Assembly (NCBI GenBank): GCA_026874595.1
Contig: CM049315.1
Coordinates: 79,502,065 to 79,566,064 of the forward strand
DNA length: 64,000 nucleotides
DNA from: Sipunculus nudus
Lineage: Eukaryota; Annelida; Sipuncula; Golfingiida; Sipunculidae
Direction of reading: 5' to 3'
Under the pieces are notes generated by a model. It did not search any database. It saw only the letters and a program-made list of their open reading frames with translations, and was not told where the DNA came from. Shown here one piece after another: positions 8,389 to 21,473 of this stretch (position 1 is the stretch's first letter; each line of letters begins with the position of its first letter). The position numbers and the translations under genes are program-made.

Positions 8389-10695
8389 CTACAAGAAAAT
8401 AAGTTTAAAATTAGCAAAATTTGGTTTCAGAAATGGAAGGCCTAGATTTTGGGTCTAAAAATCACCCTTTTTAACAAATACCAGCTTGTGTGAATTAAGG
8501 ATTGCAACTCATCCTTTCATGGAGGTCACGATAATGGAGCCCAGGTGTAGGTTGGCCAGATGTGTCATGGGTATGTACCTGCTGAACTCCCCCGGTTTTT
8601 TACAACAGGCTGCAGTTGGCCTTGCTGGGCTGGGCTGGCAACCTGTGGAGGAATGTTTGAGGCCCTCCATCAGTCCTCACGCTGTGGTCAGTGGATCTCT
8701 ATCTTCCCGTTGAATATAAAACAGTTTGAATTGATCAGATCAGTTAATTAATGGTCCATGAAAACACAAGATTCCCTCCAATTATGCCTCAGCAAAATTC
8801 CAATGAGAAAAGTTGTTCTAGAAAAAGTTTAAAATTTGCTTTCAGAAGTGGAAGGCCTGGAATTGGAGAGAGAATTGAAGGCTAAACTGAATCAGAAGAA
8901 CTTCCTTACAAATATGTATATGCCTGGCCCCATAGTCAGCTGTTACACTTGGCCTTGTTAGGCTGGGCTGGGCTGGCAACCTGTGGAGGAATGTTGAAGG
9001 CCCTGCATCAGTCCTCACGCTGTGGTCAGTGGAACACTATCTTCCTGTGGAAAATAAAAAACAGTTTGAATTGATTAGATCAGTTGATTAATGGTAAATG
9101 AAAACACAGGTTCACTCCAATTATGCATTAACAAAATTCCAATCAGAAAAGTTGCTACAAAAAAATAAGTTTAAAATTAGCAAAATTTGGTTTCAGAAAT
9201 GGAAGGCCTAGATTTTGGGTCTAAAAATCACCCTTTTTAACAAATACCAGCTTGTGTGAATTAAGGATTGCAACTCATCCTTTCATGGAGGTCACGATAA
9301 TGGAGCCCAGGTGTAGGTTGGCCAGATGTGTCATGGGTATGTATCTGCTGAACTCCCCCGGTTTTTTACAACAGGCTGCAGTTGGCCTTGCTGGGCTGGG
9401 CTGGCAACCTGTGGAGGAATGTTGGAGGCCCTGCATCAGTCCTCACGCTGTGGTCAGTCGATCTCTATCTTCCTGTTGAATATAAAACAGTTTGAATTGA
9501 TCAGATCAGTTAATTAATGGTCCATGAAAACACAAGATTCCCTCCAATTATGCATCAGCAAAATTCCAATGAGAAAAGTTGTTCTAGAAAAAGTATAAAA
9601 TTTGCTTTCAGAACTGGAAGGCCTGGAATTGGAGAGAGAATTGAAGGCTAATGGAGCCCAGGTGTAGGTTGGCCAGATGTGTCAAGGGTAAGTACCTGCT
9701 GAACTCCCCTGCTTTTGTACAACAGGCTGCAGTTGGCCTTGCTGGGCTGGGCTGGCAACCTGTGGAGGAATGTTGGAGGCCCTGCATCAGTCCTCACGCT
9801 GTGTTCAGTGGATCTCTATCTTCCTGCTGAATATAAAACAGTATGAATTGATCAGATCAGTTAATTAATGGTCCATGAAAACACAGATTCACTCCAATTA
9901 TGCATCAACAAAATTCCAATGAGAAAAGTTGCTTCCAAATTTAGTTTAAAATTAGCAAAATTTGGTTTCAGAAATGGAAGGCCTAGATGTTGGGTCTAAA
10001 ATTCACCCTTTTTCACAAATACCAGCTTGTGTGGAATAAGGATTGCAATTCATCCTGTCATGGAGGTCACCATAATTGAGCCCAGGTGTAGGTTGGCCAG
10101 ATGTGTCATGGGTATGTACCTGCTGAACTCCCCCGGTTTTTTACAACAGGCTGCAGTTGGCCTTGCTGGGCTGGGCTGGCAACCTGTGGAGGAATGTTTG
10201 AGGCCCTGCATCAGTCCTCACGCTGTGGTCAGTGGATCTCTATCTTCCCGTTGAATATAAAACAGTTTGAATTGATCAGATCAGTTAATTAATGGTCCAT
10301 GAAAACACAAGATTCCCTCCAATTATGCATCAGCAAAATTCCAATGAGAAAAGTTGTTCTAGAAAAAGTTTAAAATTTGCTTTCAGAACTGGAAGGCCTG
10401 GAATTGGAGAGAGAATTGAAGGCTAAACTGAATCAGAAGAACTTCCGTACAAATATGTATATGCCTGGCCCCATAGTCAGCTGTTACACTTGGCCTTGTT
10501 AGGCTGGGCTGGGCTGGCAACCTGTGGAGGAATGTTGAAGGCCCTGCATCAGTCCTCACGCTGTGGTCAGTGGAACACTATCTTCCTGTTGAAAATAAAA
10601 AACAGTTTGAATTGATTAGATCAGTTGATTAATGGTAAATGAAAACACAGGTTCACTCCAATTATGCATTAACAAAATTCCAATCAGAAAAGTTG
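8389..10695 (+). repeat. S1 first X unit (L1-C-L1-B-L2-C)
   Basis: L1 8389-8815, C 8816-9154, L1 9155-9581, B 9582-9931, L2 9932-10356, C 10357-10695. The first L1 has the tgcctcagc tail and the next C has gaagtgg, a pairing that marks the X lineage through much of the window. The second L1 has the head ctacaaaaaaataag and gtatgtatctgc. Confidence 0.93.
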
Positions 10696-12236
10696 CTACA
10701 AGAAAATAAGTTTAAAATTAGCAAAATTTGGTTTCAGAAATGGAAGGCCTAGATTTTGGGTCTAAAAATCACCCTTTTTAACAAATACCAGCTTGTGTGG
10801 AATAAGGATTGCAACTCATCCTTTCATGGAGGTCACCATAATGGAGCCCAGGTGTAGGTTGGCCAGATGTGTCATGGGTATGTACCTGCTGAACTCCCCC
10901 GGGTTTTTACAACAGGCTGCAGTTGGCCTTGCTGGGCTGGGCTGGCAACCTGTGGAGGAATGTTTGAGGCCCTCCATCAGTCCTCACGCTGTGGTCAGTG
11001 GATCTCTATCTTCCTGTTGAATATAAAACAGTTTGAATTGATCAGATCAGTTAATTAATGGTCCATGAAAACACAAGATTCCCTCCAATTATGCATCAGC
11101 AAAATTCCAATGAGAAAAGTTGTTCTAGAAAAAGTATAAAATTTGCTTTCAGAACTGGAAGGCCTGGAATTGGAGAGAGAATTGAAGGCTAATGGAGCCC
11201 AGGTGTAGGTTGGCCAGATGTGTCAAGGGTAAGTACCTGCTGAACTCCCCTGCTTTTGTACAACAGGCTGCAGTTGGCCTTGCTGGGCTGGGCTGGCAAC
11301 CTGTGGAGGAATGTTGGAGGCCCTGCATCAGTCCTCACGCTGTGTTCAGTGGATCTCTATCCTCCTGCTGAATATAAAACAGTCTGAATTGATCAGATCA
11401 GTTAATTAATGGTCCATGAAAACACAGATTCACTCCAATTATGCATCAACAAAATTCCAATGAGAAAAGTTGCTTCCAAATTTAGTTTAAAATTAGCAAA
11501 ATTTGGTTTCAGAAATGGAAGGCCTAGATGTTGGGTCTAAAATTCACCCTTTTTCACAAATACCAGCTTGTGTGGAATAAGGATTGCAATTCATCCTGTC
11601 ATGGAGGTCACCATAATGGAGCCCAGGTGTAGGTTGGCCAGATGTGTCATGGGTATGTACCTGCTGAACTCCCCCGGTTTTTTACAACAGGCTGCAGTTG
11701 GCCTTGCTGGGCTGGGCTGGCAACCTGTGGAGGAATGTTTGAGGCCCTGCATCAGTCCTCACGCTGTGGTCAGTGGATCTCTATCTTCCCGTTGAATATA
11801 AAACAGTTTGAATTGATCAGATCAGTTAATTAATGGTCCATGAAAACACAAGATTCCCTCCAATTATGCATCAGCAAAATTCCAATGAGAAAAGTTGTTC
11901 TAGAAAAAGTTTAAAATTTGCTTTCAGAACTGGAAGGCCTGGAATTGGAGAGAGAATTGAAGGCTAAACTGAATCAGAAGAACTTCCGTACAAATATGTA
12001 TATGCCTGGCCCCATAGTCAGCTGTTACACTTGGCCTTGTTAGGCTGGGCTGGGCTGGCAACCTGTGGAGGAATGTTGAAGGCCCTGCATCAGTCCTCAC
12101 GCTGTGGTCAGTGGAACACTATCTTCCTGTTGAAAATAAAAAACAGTTTGAATTGATTAGATCAGTTGATTAATGGTAAATGAAAACACAGGTTCACTCC
12201 AATTATGCATTAACAAAATTCCAATCAGAAAAGTTG
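10696..12236 (+). repeat. S1 first Y unit (L1-B-L2-C)
   Basis: L1 10696-11122, B 11123-11472, L2 11473-11897, C 11898-12236. The L2 is plain (catgggtatgt, aatggagcc), unlike the L2s in the following unit. The L1 has gtcagtggatc where its S2 counterpart has gtcagtcgatc. Confidence 0.93.
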
Positions 12237-13777
12237 CTACAAGAAAATAAGTTTAAAATTAGCAAAATTTGGTTTCAGAAATGGAAGGCCTAGATTTTGG
12301 GTCTAAAAATCACCCTTTTTAACAAATACCAGCTTGTGTGGAATAAGGATTGCAACTCATCCTTTCATGGAGGTCACCATAATGGAGCCCAGGTGTAGGT
12401 TGGCCAGATGTGTCATGGGTATGTACCTGCTGAACTCCCCCGGGTTTTTACAACAGGCTGCAGTTGGCCTTGCTGGGCTGGGCTGGCAACCTGTGGAGGA
12501 ATGTTTGAGGCCCTCCATCAGTCCTCACGCTGTGGTCAGTCGATCTCTATCTTCCTGTTGAATATAAAACAGTTTGAATTGATCAGATCAGTTAATTAAT
12601 GGTCCATGAAAACACAAGATTCCCTCCAATTATGCATCAGCAAAATTCCAATGAGAAAAGTTGTTCTAGAAAAAGTATAAAATTTGCTTTCAGAACTGGA
12701 AGGCCTGGAATTGGAGAGAGAATTGAAGGCTAATGGAGCCCAGGTGTAGGTTGGCCAGATGTGTCAAGGGTAAGTACCTGCTGAACTCCCCTGCTTTTGT
12801 ACAACAGGCTGCAGTTGGCCTTGCTGGGCTGGGCTGGCAACCTGTGGAGGAATGTTGGAGGCCCTGCATCAGTCCTCACGCTGTGTTCAGTGGATCTCTA
12901 TCCTCCTGCTGAATATAAAACAGTCTGAATTGATCAGATCAGTTAATTAATGGTCCATGAAAACACAGATTCACTCCAATTATGCATCAACAAAATTCTA
13001 ATGAGAAAAGTTGCTTCAAAATGTAGTTTAAAATTAGCAAAATTTGGTTTCAGAAATGGAAGGCCTAGATGTTGGGTCTAAAATTCACCCTTTTTCACAA
13101 ATACCAGCTTGTGTGGAATAAGGATTGCAATTCATCCTGTCATGGAGGTCACCATAATGGAGCCCAGGTGTAGGTTGGCCAGATGTGTCAAGGGTAAGTA
13201 CCTGCTGAACTCCCCTGCTTTTGTACAACAGGCTGCAGTTGGCCTTGCTGGGCTGGGCTGGCAACCTGTGGAGGAATGTTTGAGGCCCTGCATCAGTCCT
13301 CACGCTGTGGTCAGTGGATCTCTATCTTCCCGTTGAATATAAAACAGTTTGAATTGATCAGATCAGTTAATTAATGGTCCATGAAAACACAAGATTCCCT
13401 CCAATTATGCATCAGCAAAATTCCAATGAGAAAAGTTGTTCTAGAAAAAGTTTAAAATTTGCTTTCAGAACTGGAAGGCCTGGAATTGGAGAGAGAATTG
13501 AAGGCTAAACTGAATCAGAAGAACTTCCGTACAAATATGTATATGCCTGGCCCCATAGTCAGCTGTTACACCTGGCCTTGTTAGGCTGGGCTGGGCTGGC
13601 AACCTGTGGAGGAATGTTGAAGGCCCTGCATCAGTCCTCACGCTGTGGTCAGTGGAACACTATCTTCCTGTTGAAAATAAAAAACAGTTTGAATTGATTA
13701 GATCAGTTGATTAATGGTAAATGAAAACACAGGTTCACTCCAATTATGCATTAACAAAATTCCAATCAGAAAAGTTG
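12237..13777 (+). repeat. S1 second Y unit (L1-B-L2s-C)
   Basis: L1 12237-12663, B 12664-13013, L2s 13014-13438, C 13439-13777. The L2s copy carries the B-type caagggtaagt patch and the cttcaaaatgtag head, as in the two Y units at 5307-8388. Confidence 0.93.
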
Positions 13778-16084
13778 CTACAAGAAAATAAGTTTAAAAT
13801 TAGCAAAATTTGGTTTCAGAAATGGAAGGCCTAGATTTTGGGTCTAAAAATCACCCTTTTTAACAAATACCAGCTTGTGTGAATTAAGGATTGCAACTCA
13901 TCCTTTCATGGAGGTCACGATAATGGAGCCCAGGTGTAGGTTGGCCAGATGTGTCATGGGTATGTACCTGCTGAACTCCCCCGGTTTTTTACAACAGGCT
14001 GCAGTTGGCCTTGCTGGGCTGGGCTGGCAACCTGTGGAGGAATGTTTGAGGCCCTCCATCAGTCCTCACGCTGTGGTCAGTGGATCTCTATCTTCCCGTT
14101 GAATATAAAACAGTTTGAATTGATCAGATCAGTTAATTAATGGTCCATGAAAACACAAGATTCCCTCCAATTATGCCTCAGCAAAATTCCAATGAGAAAA
14201 GTTGTTCTAGAAAAAGTTTAAAATTTGCTTTCAGAAGTGGAAGGCCTGGAATTGGAGAGAGAATTGAAGGCTAAACTGAATCAGAAGAACTTCCTTACAA
14301 ATATGTATATGCCTGGCCCCATAGTCAGCTGTTACACTTGGCCTTGTTAGGCTGGGCTGGGCTGGCAACCTGTGGAGGAATGTTGAAGGCCCTGCATCAG
14401 TCCTCACGCTGTGGTCAGTGGAACACTATCTTCCTGTGGAAAATAAAAAACAGTTTGAATTGATTAGATCAGTTGATTAATGGTAAATGAAAACACAGGT
14501 TCACTCCAATTATGCATTAACAAAATTCCAATCAGAAAAGTTGCTACAAAAAAATAAGTTTAAAATTAGCAAAATTTGGTTTCAGAAATGGAAGGCCTAG
14601 ATTTTGGGTCTAAAAATCACCCTTTTTAACAAATACCAGCTTGTGTGAATTAAGGATTGCAACTCATCCTTTCATGGAGGTCACGATAATGGAGCCCAGG
14701 TGTAGGTTGGCCAGATGTGTCATGGGTATGTATCTGCTGAACTCCCCCGGTTTTTTACAACAGGCTGCAGTTGGCCTTGCTGGGCTGGGCTGGCAACCTG
14801 TGGAGGAATGTTGGAGGCCCTGCATCAGTCCTCACGCTGTGGTCAGTCGATCTCTATCTTCCTGTTGAATATAAAACAGTTTGAATTGATCAGATCAGTT
14901 AATTAATGGTCCATGAAAACACAAGATTCCCTCCAATTATGCATCAGCAAAATTCCAATGAGAAAAGTTGTTCTAGAAAAAGTATAAAATTTGCTTTCAG
15001 AACTGGAAGGCCTGGAATTGGAGAGAGAATTGAAGGCTAATGGAGCCCAGGTGTAGGTTGGCCAGATGTGTCAAGGGTAAGTACCTGCTGAACTCCCCTG
15101 CTTTTGTACAACAGGCTGCAGTTGGCCTTGCTGGGCTGGGCTGGCAACCTGTGGAGGAATGTTGGAGGCCCTGCATCAGTCCTCACGCTGTGTTCAGTGG
15201 ATCTCTATCTTCCTGCTGAATATAAAACAGTATGAATTGATCAGATCAGTTAATTAATGGTCCATGAAAACACAGATTCACTCCAATTATGCATCAACAA
15301 AATTCCAATGAGAAAAGTTGCTTCCAAATTTAGTTTAAAATTAGCAAAATTTGGTTTCAGAAATGGAAGGCCTAGATGTTGGGTCTAAAATTCACCCTTT
15401 TTCACAAATACCAGCTTGTGTGGAATAAGGATTGCAATTCATCCTGTCATGGAGGTCACCATAATTGAGCCCAGGTGTAGGTTGGCCAGATGTGTCATGG
15501 GTATGTACCTGCTGAACTCCCCCGGTTTTTTACAACAGGCTGCAGTTGGCCTTGCTGGGCTGGGCTGGCAACCTGTGGAGGAATGTTTGAGGCCCTGCAT
15601 CAGTCCTCACGCTGTGGTCAGTGGATCTCTATCTTCCCGTTGAATATAAAACAGTTTGAATTGATCAGATCAGTTAATTAATGGTCCATGAAAACACAAG
15701 ATTCCCTCCAATTATGCATCAGCAAAATTCCAATGAGAAAAGTTGTTCTAGAAAAAGTTTAAAATTTGCTTTCAGAACTGGAAGGCCTGGAATTGGAGAG
15801 AGAATTGAAGGCTAAACTGAATCAGAAGAACTTCCGTACAAATATGTATATGCCTGGCCCCATAGTCAGCTGTTACACTTGGCCTTGTTAGGCTGGGCTG
15901 GGCTGGCAACCTGTGGAGGAATGTTGAAGGCCCTGCATCAGTCCTCACGCTGTGGTCAGTGGAACACTATCTTCCTGTTGAAAATAAAAAACAGTTTGAA
16001 TTGATTAGATCAGTTGATTAATGGTAAATGAAAACACAGGTTCACTCCAATTATGCATTAACAAAATTCCAATCAGAAAAGTTG
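13778..16084 (+). repeat. S1 second X unit (L1-C-L1-B-L2-C)
   Basis: L1 13778-14204, C 14205-14543, L1 14544-14970, B 14971-15320, L2 15321-15745, C 15746-16084. It repeats the S1 first X unit at an offset of 5,389 bp and is followed by yet another X, the start of S2, so X units also stand in direct tandem. Confidence 0.93.
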
Positions 16085-18391
16085 CTACAAGAAAATAAGT
16101 TTAAAATTAGCAAAATTTGGTTTCAGAAATGGAAGGCCTAGATTTTGGGTCTAAAAATCACCCTTTTTAACAAATACCAGCTTGTGTGAATTAAGGATTG
16201 CAACTCATCCTTTCATGGAGGTCACGATAATGGAGCCCAGGTGTAGGTTGGCCAGATGTGTCATGGGTATGTACCTGCTGAACTCCCCCGGTTTTTTACA
16301 ACAGGCTGCAGTTGGCCTTGCTGGGCTGGGCTGGCAACCTGTGGAGGAATGTTTGAGGCCCTCCATCAGTCCTCACGCTGTGGTCAGTGGATCTCTATCT
16401 TCCCGTTGAATATAAAACAGTTTGAATTGATCAGATCAGTTAATTAATGGTCCATGAAAACACAAGATTCCCTCCAATTATGCCTCAGCAAAATTCCAAT
16501 GAGAAAAGTTGTTCTAGAAAAAGTTTAAAATTTGCTTTCAGAAGTGGAAGGCCTGGAATTGGAGAGAGAATTGAAGGCTAAACTGAATCAGAAGAACTTC
16601 CTTACAAATATGTATATGCCTGGCCCCATAGTCAGCTGTTACACTTGGCCTTGTTAGGCTGGGCTGGGCTGGCACCCTGTGGAGGAATGTTGAAGGCCCT
16701 GCATCAGTCCTCACGCTGTGGTCAGTGGAACACTATCTTCCTGTGGAAAATAAAAAACAGTTTGAATTGATTAGATCAGTTGATTAATGGTAAATGAAAA
16801 CACAGGTTCACTCCAATTATGCATTAACAAAATTCCAATCAGAAAAGTTGCTACAAAAAAATAAGTTTAAAATTAGCAAAATTTGGTTTCAGAAATGGAA
16901 GGCCTAGATTTTGGGTCTAAAAATCACCCTTTTTAACAAATACCAGCTTGTGTGAATTAAGGATTGCAACTCATCCTTTCATGGAGGTCACGATAATGGA
17001 GCCCAGGTATAGGTTGGCCAGATGTGTCATGGGTATGTATCTGCTGAACTCCCCCGGTTTTTTACAACAGGCTGCAGTTGGCCTTGCTGGGCTGGGCTGG
17101 CAACCTGTGGAGGAATGTTGGAGGCCCTGCATCAGTCCTCACGCTGTGGTCAGTCGATCTCTATCTTCCTGTTGAATATAAAACAGTTTGAATTGATCAG
17201 ATCAGTTAATTAATGGTCCATGAAAACACAAGATTCCCTCCAATTATGCATCAGCAAAATTCCAATGAGAAAAGTTGTTCTAGAAAAAGTATAAAATTTG
17301 CTTTCAGAACTGGAAGGCCTGGAATTGGAGAGAGAATTGAAGGCTAATGGAGCCCAGGTGTAGGTTGGCCAGATGTGTCAAGGGTAAGTACCTGCTGAAC
17401 TCCCCTGCTTTTGTACAACAGGCTGCAGTTGGCCTTGCTGGGCTGGGCTGGCAACCTGTGGAGGAATGTTGGAGGCCCTGCATCAGTCCTCACGCTGTGT
17501 TCAGTGGATCTCTATCTTCCTGCTGAATATAAAACAGTATGAATTGATCAGATCAGTTAATTAATGGTCCATGAAAACACAGATTCACTCCAATTATGCA
17601 TCAACAAAATTCCAATGAGAAAAGTTGCTTCCAAATTTAGTTTAAAATTAGCAAAATTTGGTTTCAGAAATGGAAGGCCTAGATGTTGGGTCTAAAATTC
17701 ACCCTTTTTCACAAATACCAGCTTGTGTGGAATAAGGATTGCAATTCATCCTGTCATGGAGGTCACCATAATTGAGCCCAGGTGTAGGTTGGCCAGATGT
17801 GTCATGGGTATGTACCTGCTGAACTCCCCCGGTTTTTTACAACAGGCTGCAGTTGGCCTTGCTGGGCTGGGCTGGCAACCTGTGGAGGAATGTTTGAGGC
17901 CCTGCATCAGTCCTCACGCTGTGGTCAGTGGATCTCTATCTTCCCGTTGAATATAAAACAGTTTGAATTGATCAGATCAGTTAATTAATGGTCCATGAAA
18001 ACACAAGATTCCCTCCAATTATGCATCAGCAAAATTCCAATGAGAAAAGTTGTTCTAGAAAAAGTTTAAAATTTGCTTTCAGAACTGGAAGGCCTGGAAT
18101 TGGAGAGAGAATTGAAGGCTAAACTGAATCAGAAGAACTTCCGTACAAATATGTATATGCCTGGCCCCATAGTCAGCTGTTACACTTGGCCTTGTTAGGC
18201 TGGGCTGGGCTGGCAACCTGTGGAGGAATGTTGAAGGCCCTGCATCAGTCCTCACGCTGTGGTCAGTGGAACACTATCTTCCTGTTGAAAATAAAAAACA
18301 GTTTGAATTGATTAGATCAGTTGATTAATGGTAAATGAAAACACAGGTTCACTCCAATTATGCATTAACAAAATTCCAATCAGAAAAGTTG
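16085..18391 (+). repeat. S2 first X unit
   Basis: L1 16085-16511, C 16512-16850, L1 16851-17277, B 17278-17627, L2 17628-18052, C 18053-18391. Its C has the private ggcaccctg also found 7,696 bp on at ~24,367, and its second L1 has aggtatagg, also found at 24,709. A third super-repeat therefore began after 23,780. Confidence 0.92.
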
Positions 18392-19932
18392 CTACAAGAA
18401 AATAAGTTTAAAATTAGCAAAATTTGGTTTCAGAAATGGAAGGCCTAGATTTTGGGTCTAAAAATCACCCTTTTTAACAAATACCAGCTTGTGTGGAATA
18501 AGGATTGCAACTCATCCTTTCATGGAGGTCACCATAATGGAGCCCAGGTGTAGGTTGGCCAGATGTGTCATGGGTATGTACCTGCTGAACTCCCCCGGGT
18601 TTTTACAACAGGCTGCAGTTGGCCTTGCTGGGCTGGGCTGGCAACCTGTGGAGGAATGTTTGAGGCCCTCCATCAGTCCTCACGCTGTGGTCAGTCGATC
18701 TCTATCTTCCTGTTGAATATAAAACAGTTTGAATTGATCAGATCAGTTAATTAATGGTCCATGAAAACACAAGATTCCCTCCAATTATGCATCAGCAAAA
18801 TTCCAATGAGAAAAGTTGTTCTAGAAAAAGTATAAAATTTGCTTTCAGAACTGGAAGGCCTGGAATTGGAGAGAGAATTGAAGGCTAATGGAGCCCAGGT
18901 GTAGGTTGGCCAGATGTGTCAAGGGTAAGTACCTGCTGAACTCCCCTGCTTTTGTACAACAGGCTGCAGTTGGCCTTGCTGGGCTGGGCTGGCAACCTGT
19001 GGAGGAATGTTGGAGGCCCTGCATCAGTCCTCACGCTGTGTTCAGTGGATCTCTATCCTCCTGCTGAATATAAAACAGTCTGAATTGATCAGATCAGTTA
19101 ATTAATGGTCCATGAAAACACAGATTCACTCCAATTATGCATCAACAAAATTCCAATGAGAAAAGTTGCTTCCAAATTTAGTTTAAAATTAGCAAAATTT
19201 GGTTTCAGAAATGGAAGGCCTAGATGTTGGGTCTAAAATTCACCCTTTTTCACAAATACCAGCTTGTGTGGAATAAGGATTGCAATTCATCCTGTCATGG
19301 AGGTCACCATAATGGAGCCCAGGTGTAGGTTGGCCAGATGTGTCATGGGTATGTACCTGCTGAACTCCCCCGGTTTTTTACAACAGGCTGCAGTTGGCCT
19401 TGCTGGGCTGGGCTGGCAACCTGTGGAGGAATGTTTGAGGCCCTGCATCAGTCCTCACGCTGTGGTCAGTGGATCTCTATCTTCCCGTTGAATATAAAAC
19501 AGTTTGAATTGATCAGATCAGTTAATTAATGGTCCATGAAAACACAAGATTCCCTCCAATTATGCATCAGCAAAATTCCAATGAGAAAAGTTGTTCTAGA
19601 AAAAGTTTAAAATTTGCTTTCAGAACTGGAAGGCCTGGAATTGGAGAGAGAATTGAAGGCTAAACTGAATCAGAAGAACTTCCGTACAAATATGTATATG
19701 CCTGGCCCCATAGTCAGCTGTTACACTTGGCCTTGTTAGGCTGGGCTGGGCTGGCAACCTGTGGAGGAATGTTGAAGGCCCTGCATCAGTCCTCACGCTG
19801 TGGTCAGTGGAACACTATCTTCCTGTTGAAAATAAAAAACAGTTTGAATTGATTAGATCAGTTGATTAATGGTAAATGAAAACACAGGTTCACTCCAATT
19901 ATGCATTAACAAAATTCCAATCAGAAAAGTTG
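18392..19932 (+). repeat. S2 first Y unit
   Basis: L1 18392-18818, B 18819-19168, L2 19169-19593, C 19594-19932. Counterpart of 10696-12236. Confidence 0.93.
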
Positions 19933-21473
19933 CTACAAGAAAATAAGTTTAAAATTAGCAAAATTTGGTTTCAGAAATGGAAGGCCTAGATTTTGGGTCT
20001 AAAAATCACCCTTTTTAACAAATACCAGCTTGTGTGGAATAAGGATTGCAACTCATCCTTTCATGGAGGTCACCATAATGGAGCCCAGGTGTAGGTTGGC
20101 CAGATGTGTCATGGGTATGTACCTGCTGAACTCCCCCGGGTTTTTACAACAGGCTGCAGTTGGCCTTGCTGGGCTGGGCTGGCAACCTGTGGAGGAATGT
20201 TTGAGGCCCTCCATCAGTCCTCACGCTGTGGTCAGTCGATCTCTATCTTCCTGTTGAATATAAAACAGTTTGAATTGATCAGATCAGTTAATTAATGGTC
20301 CATGAAAACACAAGATTCCCTCCAATTATGCATCAGCAAAATTCCAATGAGAAAAGTTGTTCTAGAAAAAGTATAAAATTTGCTTTCAGAACTGGAAGGC
20401 CTGGAATTGGAGAGAGAATTGAAGGCTAATGGAGCCCAGGTGTAGGTTGGCCAGATGTGTCAAGGGTAAGTACCTGCTGAACTCCCCTGCTTTTGTACAA
20501 CAGGCTGCAGTTGGCCTTGCTGGGCTGGGCTGGCAACCTGTGGAGGAATGTTGGAGGCCCTGCATCAGTCCTCACGCTGTGTTCAGTGGATCTCTATCCT
20601 CCTGCTGAATATAAAACAGTCTGAATTGATCAGATCAGTTAATTAATGGTCCATGAAAACACAGATTCACTCCAATTATGCATCAACAAAATTCTAATGA
20701 GAAAAGTTGCTTCAAAATGTAGTTTAAAATTAGCAAAATTTGGTTTCAGAAATGGAAGGCCTAGATGTTGGGTCTAAAATTCACCCTTTTTCACAAATAC
20801 CAGCTTGTGTGGAATAAGGATTGCAATTCATCCTGTCATGGAGGTCACCATAATGGAGCCCAGGTGTAGGTTGGCCAGATGTGTCAAGGGTAAGTACCTG
20901 CTGAACTCCCCTGCTTTTGTACAACAGGCTGCAGTTGGCCTTGCTGGGCTGGGCTGGCAACCTGTGGAGGAATGTTTGAGGCCCTGCATCAGTCCTCACG
21001 CTGTGGTCAGTGGATCTCTATCTTCCCGTTGAATATAAAACAGTTTGAATTGATCAGATCAGTTAATTAATGGTCCATGAAAACACAAGATTCCCTCCAA
21101 TTATGCATCAGCAAAATTCCAATGAGAAAAGTTGTTCTAGAAAAAGTTTAAAATTTGCTTTCAGAACTGGAAGGCCTGGAATTGGAGAGAGAATTGAAGG
21201 CTAAACTGAATCAGAAGAACTTCCGTACAAATATGTATATGCCTGGCCCCATAGTCAGCTGTTACACCTGGCCTTGTTAGGCTGGGCTGGGCTGGCAACC
21301 TGTGGAGGAATGTTGAAGGCCCTGCATCAGTCCTCACGCTGTGGTCAGTGGAACACTATCTTCCTGTTGAAAATAAAAAACAGTTTGAATTGATTAGATC
21401 AGTTGATTAATGGTAAATGAAAACACAGGTTCACTCCAATTATGCATTAACAAAATTCCAATCAGAAAAGTTG
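19933..21473 (+). repeat. S2 second Y unit
   Basis: L1 19933-20359, B 20360-20709, L2s 20710-21134, C 21135-21473. Counterpart of 12237-13777, including the L2s patch. Confidence 0.93.

Larger units (their letters stand above)
8389..16084 (+). repeat. Super-repeat S1 (X-Y-Y-X, 7,696 bp)
   Basis: Twenty monomers in the order X (2,307 bp), Y, Y (1,541 bp each), X. The same order and spacing recur exactly 7,696 bp downstream. Shared private variants support copy identity: the tatcctcctg form near 11,361 and 12,901 recurs at 19,057 and 20,597; aacagtatgaattg near 9,841 recurs at 17,537; L2s at 13,014 recurs at 20,710. Confidence 0.93.
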